Shown here: positions 24,229 to 37,200 of the stretch, piece by piece | Layout: the number at the start of each line of letters is the position of its first letter | How positions within the stretch are numbered: the stretch's first letter is position 1 | Origin: Opisthocomus hoazin | Taxonomy: Eukaryota > Chordata > Aves > Opisthocomiformes > Opisthocomidae | NCBI RefSeq assembly: GCF_030867145.1 | Contig: NC_134422.1 | Location: forward strand, 10,364,531-10,428,530 | Direction: 5' to 3' | Length of the DNA: 64,000 nucleotides | Notes under the pieces: model-generated | Told to the model about the DNA's origin: nothing | Database searches by the model: none | The model's input: the letters and a program-made list of their open reading frames with translations, nothing else | Position numbers and translations under genes: made by a program

Positions 24229-25230
24229 AGGTGGAGACCAGTGACGAGTGGAGTCCCTCAGGGGTCCGTACTGGGACCGGTGCTGTTCAATATATTTATC
24301 AATGACATGGACAGCGACATCGAGTGTACCCTCAGGAAGTCTGCAGATGACACCAAGCTGAGTGGTATGGTTGAGACACCAGAAGGACGGGATGCCATCC
24401 AGAGGGACCTGGACAAGCTGGAGAGGTGGGCCTGTGTGAACCTCATGAGGTTCAACACAGCCAAGTGCAAGGTCCTGCACCTGGGTCGGGGTAATCCCCG
24501 CTGTCAATACAGGCTGGGGGATGAAAGGATCGAGAGCAGCTCTGCCGAGAGGGACTTGGGGGCACTGATAGACGAAAGGCTGGACATGAGCCGGCAATGT
24601 GCGCTGGCAGCCCAGAGGGCCAACCGTGTCCTGGGCTGCATCAAGAGAAGCATGGCCAGCAGGTCGAGAGAGGTGATTCTGCCCCTCTACTCTGCTCTGG
24701 TGAGACCTCATCTGGAGTACTGCGTTCAGCTCTGGAGCCCTCAGCACAAGAAGGACATGGAACTGTTGGAGCGGGTCCAAAGGAGGGCTACAAAAACGAT
24801 CCGAGGGCTAGAGCACCTCTCCTATGAGGACAGGCTGAGAGAGTTGGGCTTGTTCAGCCTGGAGAAGAGAAGGCTGCGGGGAGACCTGATTGCAGCCTTT
24901 CAGTACTTAAAGGGAGCCTACAGGAAAGATGGGGACAATCTTTTTAGTAGAGACAGCAGTGACAGGACGAGGGGTAATGGTTTTAAACTAAAACAGGGTA
25001 GGTTTAGGCTGGATATAAGGAAGAAATTCTTTACAATGAGGGTGGTAAAACACTGGAACGGGTTGCCCAGAGAGGTAGTAGAGGCCCCATCCCTGGAAAC
25101 ATTCAAGACCAGGTTGGACAGGGCTCTGAGCAACCTGATCTAGTTAGCAGTGTCCCTGCTCGCTGCGGGGTGGTTGGACTAGATGACCTCTAGGGGTCCC
25201 TTCCGACCCAAAACTTTCTATGATTCTATG
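24229..25230 (+). mobile_element. CR1 LINE, 3' 1.0 kb, well preserved
   Basis: A 5'-truncated CR1 in + orientation. It begins within the reverse-transcriptase domain just before the '[11 protein letters not shown]' motif. It ends in the CR1 3' UTR (GGTTGGACTAGATGACCTC) and terminal repeat TATGATTCTATG at about 25219-25230. It is the best-preserved copy in the window. Its ORF2 text ([34 protein letters not shown]) and 3' UTR differ from the copies at 1 and 16.8 kb, so it is a different subfamily. The left junction is the usual random 5' truncation of target-primed reverse transcription. Confidence 0.97.
24241..25143 (+). pseudogene. CR1 ORF2 C-terminal half, open 300 codons
   Basis: Uninterrupted frame from inside the polymerase palm to the natural ORF2 stop. 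Visible parts: the QGS motif near residue 7 (motif B region), FNIFINDM (residues 17-24), then the catalytic-site region KSADDTKL near residues 33-40, followed by the thumb and C-terminal region. The usual motif here is F/Y-A-D-D; this copy has S-A-D-D (codon TCT at 24340-24342), which would be expected to impair polymerase activity. Fingers, endonuclease and ORF1 are absent, so it is a dead fragment. The ATG used by the open frame is internal, not the real ORF2 start. Confidence 0.9.
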
Positions 25231-28200
25231 GCACAGAGTGCAGCAGCTTATTACCCAAGGTCACGAGGGTTGGCAGCAGGGCTGGAACAGCAGTGCCCAG
25301 ATGAGGGTAATATTCAGCAGTCCCCTAATCCAGAAGGCAATCAGAAAACAGAGGCACTGCTGCCCCTCGAGAGCCAGTTTGCCCCGACAATCTATTTGCA
25401 TCCCCAAAAACATTCTTGATCAGCTAATCCGGAGGCCATGCAGTGAGGAATCGGAACCACATAGCACATTTAAAGTTCGTATACTGAGCACTTAAGTAAA
25501 GGAAACCGTAAACCTGTCTCACTGCATCTCCATTTTCCCCTTATACTCCTCTACAGATGCACCCTCTTCACCATTCTCCACCTCATTCAGTGTATATGCA
25601 TTATTCAAAAAAACAATACAACCAAAGCGTGGAAATAATTTTTCATAAACTACATAAAATCAACCCCTATTTAAGAACACACTCTGTGTTTCCAGTGTTT
25701 GGTTTCTCCACTCTCACATACATTACAGCTAGCCTGAAATGGCACTGGGACTCTGTTGGGTATGATTTATTGCTTTGATTTATTGAACTGAGCAATGACA
25801 GAGCTCCCGCTTGACAAGTTTTCGTTTCTTCATGGCAAGTAATTAGCCTTCATATTGCCAAAGGGCTCTTCAGCTGCCCTGTCAACGCTGTTCCAACCTA
25901 ATGAAAATACACCGTCTTATCATAGTAAGACATTTACATTATTCACATACTGCTTTCCAGTGGCCTCTCATTAGCTCCAGCCTGCTTAACTTTGCTGGTT
26001 TATTTGCTGCAACAGAACACAAAAACATGATGCTCAAGGAGGAAGGGAATCATTCAGCTGCAATCTTCCCTCACTGCTGGGTTAAAACAAGGTCTTCTGA
26101 CACCCCCATGCCAATGATTTTAAACAGGCTGTGTGAGGATATACACCCCAGCATACATTTCTGGCTGTATATTTACTCTTTAGCCTTCACAGAGCTGCAT
26201 CTTGTCATTAAGCATAGCTCCAAATAACAGGTAGCGTTATAATCCACACCTCATCACGGTCATAATCTCCCTCCTACTTCTTCCTCCTGACAGGTAGTTT
26301 ACAGCTATCTGATCCTGAGACTAAACTCGTCTTCTGCCAAGCTGCCAGCACTCTAGCCAGCACACAAAATCTATAACCATGTCCCTGCCTGTTCTCTCAC
26401 TACCTGGGGAGAGGATAACTGTCAGCAGTTCAACAACCTTGCTAACTCTTTCAGGCTGGCACCAGATGCTACAGGCAGATAGTCCACCTGGGGTGCAGGA
26501 GGAGCTATGAAGGCATGCTGGCCAAGCCACACTGCTGCCAGATCTATACCGAGGAAGGTGGTCTGTTAAGTAATTTCATCAAATCCCACAAACAGTGCTT
26601 TGTCTGGTGTGGGATTAACATCCCACTGGAGATTTGCAAGCTGTAAAGGGCCTCAACACCTTAGCACATCTCATGCACAGACCTACCGAAACCGACTTTA
26701 ACACAGCCAGTGCAGCTGCCAAGAGCAAATTTGTCTAGCAGCAACTTCGTCAGCAAGGTTGTACAACATCACCTAGGATCACAGGTTAGGAAGACAGTCA
26801 GATTTGTGTGCAAGAAAAAGCATATGGTGAGAGTGAGCAGACAAGTTGCCACAAAATATACATTCAGCTAGGCTCTCTTATAAACTGTCTAGAATGACAC
26901 TAGATCCTTTCAGATTTTTTTTAGCATTCCATTCCACAGATTAAGATTATATTACAGCACACCAAATCATTTCGTCTTTTGCCTTGGTCTTCTCTCGTCC
27001 TGTTTTCCTCACCTTGTAATAAATTTTATTGCTGTTTCTGGGACTAAGAACTCTGTTCCTCATCAACACAGGACTGGTCTTTCCATTGACAAAGAGTCTG
27101 GACTGCCAGAGAGAGCAATTAGGAAGCAAAACATCATTATGAAGAAAAAGTAATATCTTCATCTGGAATGGGTGATGGAGAAATATGAATTTAACCTTGT
27201 AGACTTCAAAGTTGTCAATGAATTGCTTAATACATAGCAAAAATTTCAATCTGCTACCAGAAAGTAGAAAAAAGAGTGATGAATCTTACTAGGAAACCAG
27301 AACCCACCAAAGATACTTCTGCAGAAAGCTGTTTTCTTTGCTGAATCTATCTTCCTAACTGCCCAGTGGAAGATTTAGTGTGTTTAAATTCAAGAAGAAG
27401 GTAACTTTCATCTGGATGACTGGAGCGTTGCTTGGTTTATGCCAGATGACGGTTTAACCCTAGGTGGATGCAAAAGGGTAAAGTAGGGAATATGGCCCCC
27501 ACAGCCATGCTATTCCGTGGCCTTCCTCAGAACCTGCCTTCCCCAGGAGATGTAAGTAGAGGAAAGCAAATTTTACTGCCCTCTGCTTAATCCGAACAAA
27601 GATGGTGAGGGTGAGGTGAAGCACACTTTCAATCTCTGCCATCCCACTGGATTGCACATCTGAGAAATACATTTGGTAATATTCATGAACTGGGCATAAT
27701 GATCCCAGCACGTTCCCCACCACAAATGAGAGATAACAGAAAAAAAAAATTGTTCCCTAAATCCCACTTTCTTCCCCACAGACTCTTTGGGGACGACAAA
27801 GACACATGTAACTCCCAATTCTGGTTTTCTACTCCTGTCTTTTGCCATCCATAGAAGGAATGCCTTATCATCAGTTCGCTTGTTCATCCGATTTCACCTT
27901 TCAGGACAAACAATTCCCTGACGTAAAACTACATGTCCAGAAGAGCAAAGGCCAAAATGGATACAGACATCTGTCTGCCTGTGTTTATTTCTGTTGGTAT
28001 TGCCTTTGATACTAACACTGTACCTTCCTTTCAGTCTGCAAAGCACCTGGAACATTTTCTACTATATGCTTAAAAAACACGAAATACTCATAAAACATTG
28101 GGAAGTGGTGAGTAACAAAAACCGAGCTGTCCTACAGTCACATATTATGACCAAAAAAATAAGTGTTGATTAAATTCATGCTATACAGTTTAAGTGTTGC

Positions 28201-31200
28201 TATTCCAGCTGTGAGCAACTAGATACTTCATCTTGAGCATGCTTTTCAAGGCAATACTAATGCCTCAGGAGGGTCTTTAGTCATAGTTGCCTGCTTCTTT
28301 CAGAAGTTTCCCCCAGTGCTATTATGCATATAGGCACCTTGGAAACTGTGTCAGAAAGCAGACAATGGGCTTCTAATGTTAAGGTCAAAAGCTGCAGACA
28401 AATAAGGTTGTGGTGATCCAAAAGAATGTGCTATATTTCTTCTAATTGCTTTTTTGATTTTCAGTCTGAATGTTCAGCAACAAAAACCTACTGAAATTTC
28501 AGGGTAGGGGAAGGAAGAAGGGTAGTAACAGAAAAGTAAATACTTTCTGTGGGCCTTTTTCAAGTCTTCTTAAGCCCTAAAGGAGATTCAGTGGCGAAGT
28601 CTTCAAAAGGAGAAGAGTAGGTCCCACTTTTCCACCTGAAAGAGTAATCAAGAGAAGATAAATATGCTAAATTTTCCTAACATTTAAACTGTAAATACAA
28701 AAATTAAAAAAGCAAAAAATGAAGGTTACAGGAAAAATAAAGTACATTTGTAAGGATTTTAGTTCCAGAAGAAAATCCACCTTCTCTTCTTCCTTTTGAA
28801 CAACTTATTATCAATTTCATATAAATCTCGCTGTGGGTCATGTAAGCTTCTATGCCACTCCTTTAAGCTGTAAGGAGCTTTCTTATAGGCTGAGGACTGT
28901 ATGGCAGATAAAAAGGCTTCCGCAAGATGTGCGGATTTTGCAATCTCATTGACCCTTTTCTCTATTCTGCTTTTCCTTATGAGGCTTTATTACATTTCTG
29001 CCAACTCTGGCAGCCTCATTCCTCCAACTCTTTTTCAGTGGCATTTTGCTATTCTTTCTCTTTCCTTTCCTGGGAAGTCTGCCTTATACTTTACTACTTC
29101 CCCCTTTGGTCATATCTTTCTTAGTTCCCTATGGCGAGCGGTTGCTGTCATTCCCTGTTGGCTGTAACCTAGCCCCAGTCAATGCTGGCATTTTTCTTCT
29201 CGAAACACATTCTACCATACAACTCAAAACCAGAGCTTCTTTGCAACAGTCCTGAATCCAGTTTCCTCACAGCACTCTGGACTACTGCTTAACTGTGAAG
29301 ACGTATACTCAGAGATGACATTTCATATACAGACAACTGATCTCTGAAAAGGTATTTGTACCCAGCCTGGCCCAAAAACTTGTGATAGGAGGGTAAGAAG
29401 CTATGTATCAGAGACTTCTTTTCAATTCTGAATATTGTTCAATAACTCTGAGACTAAAGGTCCAACTTGCAAAGGTGGGGTTCAGTCAAGATATAGATGT
29501 ACAGGTACAGATGCCAGCTTAAAGGCAATGGCAGCACAGAAGATGAGCACTATTACCAGATTTTGACAGGCTGCGACTGAGTCCTACAAGCTTCAGCATG
29601 GGAACTAAGACATCCCTCAGGATAAAACTGATGCCCTTCAGGGACTGCACCAGAGATATCGAGAACTGATTCTCGGAGAGGCTGAGTCAAGAGGAACTGC
29701 AGGTAATCGGCATCACTTAACACCTTCTTCCTGCAAACTGCCTACAAATGTGAATCATTCCTGACTATTTGGCCACTGTGAGTTACCAACTGTGTACATC
29801 AGAGATCATTAAAAGTACACCTTTCTCAAGCATATTCAAGCAAAACATATTGCTCTATGGAGTTTTTAACTACAGCTCTGTTTTCAGCTCACCAGTGTGC
29901 TACAGCCCTTTGTGCAACACACATGAGTCTAAGTAATAAAAAGATTCTGTTTGCAGCAACAAAGCAATTATTATATCTCCTTCTTAATTAGTGTAAGGCT
30001 TATACTGAGCCAATTGTTATTAGAGCATTGCCAAGTAACCAAACATTCTGCTTTTCCCTAGATTTCTTGGTCTTGCAGGTTTCTTCCCCTTTATATTACA
30101 GTATTGAAACAGACTGCATTGTGCAGGAAAAACCACAAACTGAGGAGGGGAAAAACTCCCAATATTTTAATCTGTTTTAATAATGTTTTTCAACATTTTC
30201 CTTGTTTTCCTGTCTAAACCTCTGCCAACAGAATGACTTAACACAAAGAGTTAAAAAAAAAAATTACCACCATGAGCCAGTGGCTTGGTTATCATTGAGA
30301 TGCACACTTCTCTAACCCATGCAGTCCAGTGAAGGAGTCTCCCAAAATGCAACAGAAAGGATTTCTGCTTTATCAAATGCCTTGTACTCCAGCAATCTCA
30401 TACACAGACACGTAGCCCAAGAGCTCTGAAAGGCAGGACAACAACAGAATGGTATAACAGCTCCAAGATAGTATTTGGATTCTTTTCTGATAAACAGACT
30501 TTTCTCATCACTTGTCACATCTAGATTAGATGTCCGACATGTAAGAGGTTTGAAATGTTATATACAATAAACACTTTCCATCCTGTGAAAAGAGATAGGA
30601 CTAAAACTGTAAACTATCTTATATCCAGAACACCAACCAGAAGAGCTAATGGAAAACTCACTTCTGTAGGAATAACTCCCTTATCCTCTCTACGGACCTG
30701 CCACAGAAAGTGTATTAGAGAAGTAAAAATGTAACAGATGGTAGCAAGTCTTGCTGGATGACATTACTTGTAGCACTAACATGATTATGAGATTAAGAAA
30801 GTGTGGGGATAACATACCTTCCTTTTGTTGCAATATATTTGTTTTGTCACAGAAATTCTATTGGAAGAGATAGACAGAGGATGAGTATGCTTCTCAGCAG
30901 TCTTTGGGTCACAAAGTAGGGAAATGATGATAACATGACATGCTTTTTAGAAAAAATGAAGAGATTAGAGATGCTGTCACAGAGATTATGTAAAGTGCAC
31001 AAGAAATAGTGCAGCTAATTAATGCATCTAATATGTACTGATAATGCCCATTTAACGTATATGCCAAGAGTCCCTATTTGAAACGGCTGACATGGAACTC
31101 TTATAGGAGTTAAACCAGAAGTTTCTGTGCCTGGATCTCCAAGTACTTCCAAGCAGACTGGAAGCTATCACAGACAGTTAAAACAAAGACAGGTGAAAGT

Positions 31201-34200
31201 GGAAATTACTGGCCCACATCAGACAGAATGACAGAAAGGGAACTTTAGTACTACTCTGAATATTTAAAAGTTCTACTATAGAAGGAAAAGACAAAATCCC
31301 AGTATGCCACTAAACCTTGATGTCAGCATTCCTCTTTGAAGCATATATGGCTTATAAGCATTCTCTGATGCACTTTGAGCACTGTTATCTGGTATACATA
31401 AACACTGAGCTGCTTTTACAGCTGTTGAAGATGCTTATATCCAGCTATGAATTTTGGCATTACCCATTCCAGTCCACAACTTCAAAACAGAAACAAGATT
31501 TGTCAATAATACAGCACTGGATAAGATTTATATAATTTCAAAAAAATCAGCTGATCTCGCTTGCATCTTCTCATAAAAGAGTCCCTGATGTATCCAAAGG
31601 ACCTTACTATCTCAGTAGAAATCAAACTAGAGGAGATATTGTACATTTACTCAATCATTTATAAAAATAAATCATAATTAGTGTAATATCATCTGTTGAT
31701 TCTTGTTATCTGTTACAAAGAGATGAAGAAACAAATGAAAAAGGTCATTTTCATTAGAGGTTTCTTCAGTATAATATTCTAATCAGTACTCATTTCTTAA
31801 CATATGCAAGATAACCGTATAGTTTTATGAAGTAAACCTGGGACATAATTATATCCTTAAATAAAACAAAAAACTACTTCTCCTTTGCTTGTCACTGGAA
31901 GGTGAGAAAGCACACAAAAAATACACACAGATCCAGCTGCTGGTATGCAACTTCACAGCCTCCTGCTTTTTGCAGGTCATTTTAACAACACATTTACACG
32001 TCAAATCTGAAATGTCACTGCTCTGAAGTGCCAACAGGGAAAGGAGAAGTAACATTGGAACTAAAAAACAGGGCCCATATGGACACGTCAATTTATTATT
32101 TACAAAGCCAATTTTGATTTTCCTTCTCTGATAAGGGCTTCATCTGTGATCTTTGGTGAGTCATTTTAAGACGTATCTGAAGAATGACTTTGGTTCCAAA
32201 GTCCTGCCTAATTTCCACTTCAGGAATGCAAACCCAAATTACAGTCCTCAGAATCATCACTCAGCTGTCACTCCAGACTCTTAACCTTTTTACACTGAAA
32301 CACATTTTACCAAAGATAAAAACCTTTTTAAAATTTCATTTCCTGGGAGTGTTCAGAAACAATCTACTTCAGCTCGCCCTCCTCTAAACCAGTCTGCAGA
32401 GTTTTTCCACAGATACATGAAAATAGTATACATAGTCAAGGAAAATGGCAGTAGAATACAGCTTTCTGTCCTTCTACCAAAGCACCAACGCTGGGCTGGA
32501 GATCAGCACCACTTTGTCTCTCTAGTGCAGTGTATCTTTAATTTTGCCATATAACATAAACTCGCATCTGCAGCTGACAGTGATCTTCTTCCTCCATCCC
32601 AGTTTCCCCAGTAACTTGCACCCTAATAGGTTTTGTCTCTTCAGAAAGTGGAGGTGTCAGTGAAAGTGTGAATTCATAGTTCCTATAACCTGGCCCACTT
32701 TTCTAACCAGTTAGCTACTGGCTAAATAGAGGGCACCTTCTCCAAATGCTTTTGAAGGACCTCTGCGCAGTTTTTGTAGCACTATTCCAGGAGCAATGCT
32801 GTGATCCTCTAGCTGGCGAAGTTGTCTCCCCATTGATCTCTGGCATCTTCTACAGCCCTTCTCCACCTTTCGTCCTGGGAAATAACAAAGACAGCAGCGT
32901 GTCCTGTGTGCTCTCCTCTCCATCTGCTGAGCTCTGCAAGGGAGTGTCTGCCTTCCCCCTCGCTTTTGATGGAGACAGTAGGTGCCTGGGTTAGCTTAGA
33001 TCACAGCATCCTGGACGAAATGATTAGCAGTAATTTTATAGCTGTGGCAACTCAATGGCAAAGCTAAGCTAAACTGAGCATAACAGTACATGGCCAGTTA
33101 GGCAAATATTACTCAGGACAAAACAACTGAATACACATAGGTACACGTGACTAAATTCATAGAAGTATGTTGATTACCTTGAACTATTCATGCAACAACA
33201 AACTAGATTGTATAGCACAGCTAGTACAAACACATCTGAAAACACCTTAAGGAACGGTGTTAAAGCAAATGGGTCTAATCATAAAATGGGCTTAAGAAGA
33301 AAAACATGAAGGCATCCATGCAGGGAGAAAATGACGGGTCAGGAACTGTATTATTTCACTGCATGGGTCCCTGCACTGCGAGATGCTGAATAGCTGAAGA
33401 AAGAAACTATTGCTGCTTTATTACCACACTCCATGCAGATATTCATGCAAAGATAGCCACAGCTTTACTGATTTCAGTAGACACAAGACGACCTAAGATG
33501 GTGGGGAAAGCAGTTTTAGAAAAACAGAAGTAAAAGGTCTGGCGAGAAAAAGGGTTGAAATACAATCCCCTGGTTTTGCTCAGATACAGCTGTTCTTTCT
33601 TTTAGCTGGACTGCAAAGTGTGTGTGAAGTATTGACATACAGAAGGAGAAGAATGTGTATACAGGCAGCTAATGTGGAAGACCTTAGCCTACAAGACTGT
33701 GTTGATGGACTAATCTTCAAAGGGTGGAATATGAAGATTCCCCTAACGCAATAATAGCAGTAATTAAGAACAAAAAAACTGAAAGAGTGTAGGAAGAGAA
33801 GGAAGAATAGAGAGGGAAGAATACAGGGATGTTAATTCATGCCTGGCCTGTTACAGAAGCAACCCCATCTGAAAAGTTTAACTCCCATGGAAAAAAAACC
33901 CAGTGATCCAACTTTAAATAAAAGTTCAAAAAGAAAGAAGTGAAAAAGAAATTACAATTTCACCTTCAGATAAAAGCTACTAAGGGAAAAATAAAGTACA
34001 GAATGTAAAAGGGTATTTTCTTTAAAAAAATACGTATTTCAGTTTTTGTATTTCCCTTGGGGTTTGCATATTTCGGTCACACAGTTATCCAATTAAAATG
34101 AAAACTCTGCATTATCCTTTAGGCGAGGACAGCTGCCAACTGCTAAGTTTTATAAAGTCTTTAATCTCATCCATAAATATTTAATAAGAATTGGTTGGTA

Positions 34201-37200
34201 CACAAGCCAAAGTAAAGTAAGAAATCAAAGGCATGAGCTCTGCAGTAACCTCTGTATTGTCTGAATGGAGATGAACTACTTGCACAAAATTATGACTTTT
34301 CTCTTTTTATGTTAAAATTACTATTAAAATGTATTCAGGAAACTTTTCTGATCATTTTGCCATTTTCTTCTCCTCATGTAATGTATAGAAGAGAAGCAAA
34401 GAACTTAACAGATTTCAAAACTGAGAGAAATCTCTTCTCCAAACTGAGTTTACAGCACAGCAAAGTACCAATCTTTGCCATTTTATCCTACATGCCTTCT
34501 ATGTTAATCAGTTGTTTTTCAAACACAGCCTTCAATAAAGGGCAACCTCTTTTCATGATAGGTTGGATACATAGAGACTGTGTGTTCAATATCTGTAGTC
34601 AGAAATATATTTACAGGTGTAATGAGACTGCAGGCAACGTCAGCACCAGAACACCCTTACACGTGGCACACCGTTTAAACCCTACGGCAGCAACCATGCA
34701 CGTGGCCTTCTCATTTAGACTGACATCAGTCTGATGACCAAGCTGGCAGCCTAAGTCATGCCCAGGAGCAAGGAGGCATCCTATGATCTGCTGTGTTTCT
34801 GCAGACTATGTGCACAGGAATGTAACTGGGAGGCGGCAGCCTTCAAAGGCACGTGTCTGAGGACATCACCAACGCAACAGCCCCATGCCAAGCCAGGATG
34901 TTCTAACAGTGCTGAACTGAGGGACTCGTAGACTTATATTTGTAAGGCTACATGCAGTCATAGCCTTGAATAACCCCATTTTTGTAGAAAGCAGAGGAAT
35001 AGTTCTCTTGTCTATAAGGAAACGGTAACCAATTCGGCCCCCCAGTCCCAGTCTTCCAATCCCAATGTTATGTCTGCAAAGGACCAGCAACAGGAGACAG
35101 GGCTGTGCCCTGCAGCAGTGCATTCATGATAAGCACACAGCAGAGTTACAGCATGTACAGCAGCAGCTTTACAGCATCATCACGTCTTGGGCTCAAGAGA
35201 ACAAGCTCAATGCAAACTCCACATGTGGCCCTTGCATGATTGGTCTCAGTTTTTCTCATGCCGCTGCTGACCACCAAACCTCATCTCCACAGCCTGGACT
35301 ATCAGCTCCCCGGCATCCTAAACCCTTAGGACTAGGGAGTCCAGACACCATAAGGAGCAAGCAAGAAGCAGGACCTTCCAAGCCCTGTATATCAGCGATG
35401 GACAATCCATGCCCAAGACAGAGAATGACAGCTGCTGGTTCATGCTTGTACATTTCTTTTTTCAAAATGTTTGCAAACAGAGCAACATATTTTGGTGCTT
35501 AAGGAGTTTTGGCCTGGTTTCACCTTCACTTCAAGCAATTTTCTTAGTTTAATGTTCGTTTGCATACTGTTAAGTATAGTCAAATTGAGATAAAGTCTTT
35601 TAGCACAGCTTTAAAAAAATAATTAACGAGACCAAATTCTTGCTCATTTGATTTCCAGGCCTGTAAAAACTCAGACCTGAGAGACAGCACAGTGAGCAGT
35701 CTCAGTCTAATAAACAAATACATATTGGCAAGAACGGCTCTTAATCCTATCAGTTTGAAAGTAACTCTTAAAACGTCATACTATTTCAACAGGCAGAATA
35801 TTGAAAAATGTAAGCACAAGCTCTCCATGCACAGACTGCCCAAGAAGAGGATCGGCCAGATGACCTAATGACTCCACCTCCGTGATAAAAGTAGGTATCT
35901 TTGTCAGCTGAACCCAGCTCAGGTGAGTCAGAGAGATGCTTTTAAATTGATTGGTTTTTACTAAGGCAGACACAGCAGAAACAAAAAAAAAAAGAAAAAG
36001 CAAACATTTTAATTTCCAGAAAGACCATATCACTCTTAACAACATGAAATAACTATCTGTGTCAGGATGCCAACCTTGATGTAAACAGACAGTTCAATAT
36101 TGGAACCACACTCAGTAAACTAAAGATGTATATGCTATAAATTGGTTATAAAGCACTCCCTGGCACAATGGAGCAAAGCACATGCTTTGCTTAATCCTTC
36201 TGCTTTCTGAATCAATAGAAATATTCTTCTCAATTTAACAGGATGGGATGAAAACACTAGAATCAGCTTCACAGAAGTGGCAGAGTGAATTGTGAGGGAT
36301 GCTGGAAATGAAATCAGATGAAAGGGGTTATTGCCAGTACCTTTGTGAGTGACAAGCGCTTTTCAGAACTTTGCATTTTCAGTTTTAATCTGAAACCTGG
36401 AAATAAAGGAACCTGACTTTTCAAAGGAAGATCTTTGGCAATGTTGTTAAGGTGGGAGGCTGGGAGAAGAGAGGCAATAGAAAAGGGGTTTTGTGAGATT
36501 TCTGGAAATTAAAACATTGACATATTCAAAATCACAACTCATTGATGAAAACTACGACTCATTCTCCCAGCTTTGTCACTGGTGAGTCGAGGAAGCCTGG
36601 AAAATTATGGTTGGAAGTACTGGTGACTGCATGTCTCTTTGAAGTTAATGAAAGCTGCAGAGACTAAGCACACTGGAAAAAGTCCAGTCATTAATTTCCC
36701 TGCATGAAGATTTCATATATTTAAATGTAATTCTGAGGCAGTATTGACTCATCTCTTTCTTCTTCAAGTAATCAAAATAAGGCCTTCAAATACATCCACG
36801 AAAAAAAATGTTTTAAATTCCTCTGAAGACAGACTCCAAGTACAAAGCCAACGGCACATCCCACCGAATCTGTGATTAAGATGCTATTTGAACTTTGGAT
36901 TCAGACTTAAGAGGTATTAGTCCTGAGTTCTGTTAGCCCTGACAGATTAGAGCACAGTCCTTCGCAGGACTGTGAATAATTGAACAAAGGAATTCACTGC
37001 TATGGTCAAGGTGAGCAGAACTTGATAAATATTTTCTTGGAAGAACTCACCCTCATAAGAAAATTTTATAGCTCAGATTCATCTCTGACATGTATTAATT
37101 ATAGATGAGGGATCTCGATGCAAAGATAAGCTAGGGAGGATAGGTACTATGAGAGCCTCAGAAAATCTGCACTTAGCCTGGTAAGCAAATCTACTTTTGT

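Noticed and set aside
34309..35502. Plus-strand frames of 141 and 145 codons.
   Set aside because: No similarity to any family that I can recognise, composition like the flanks, and no start context or polyadenylation context that stands out.
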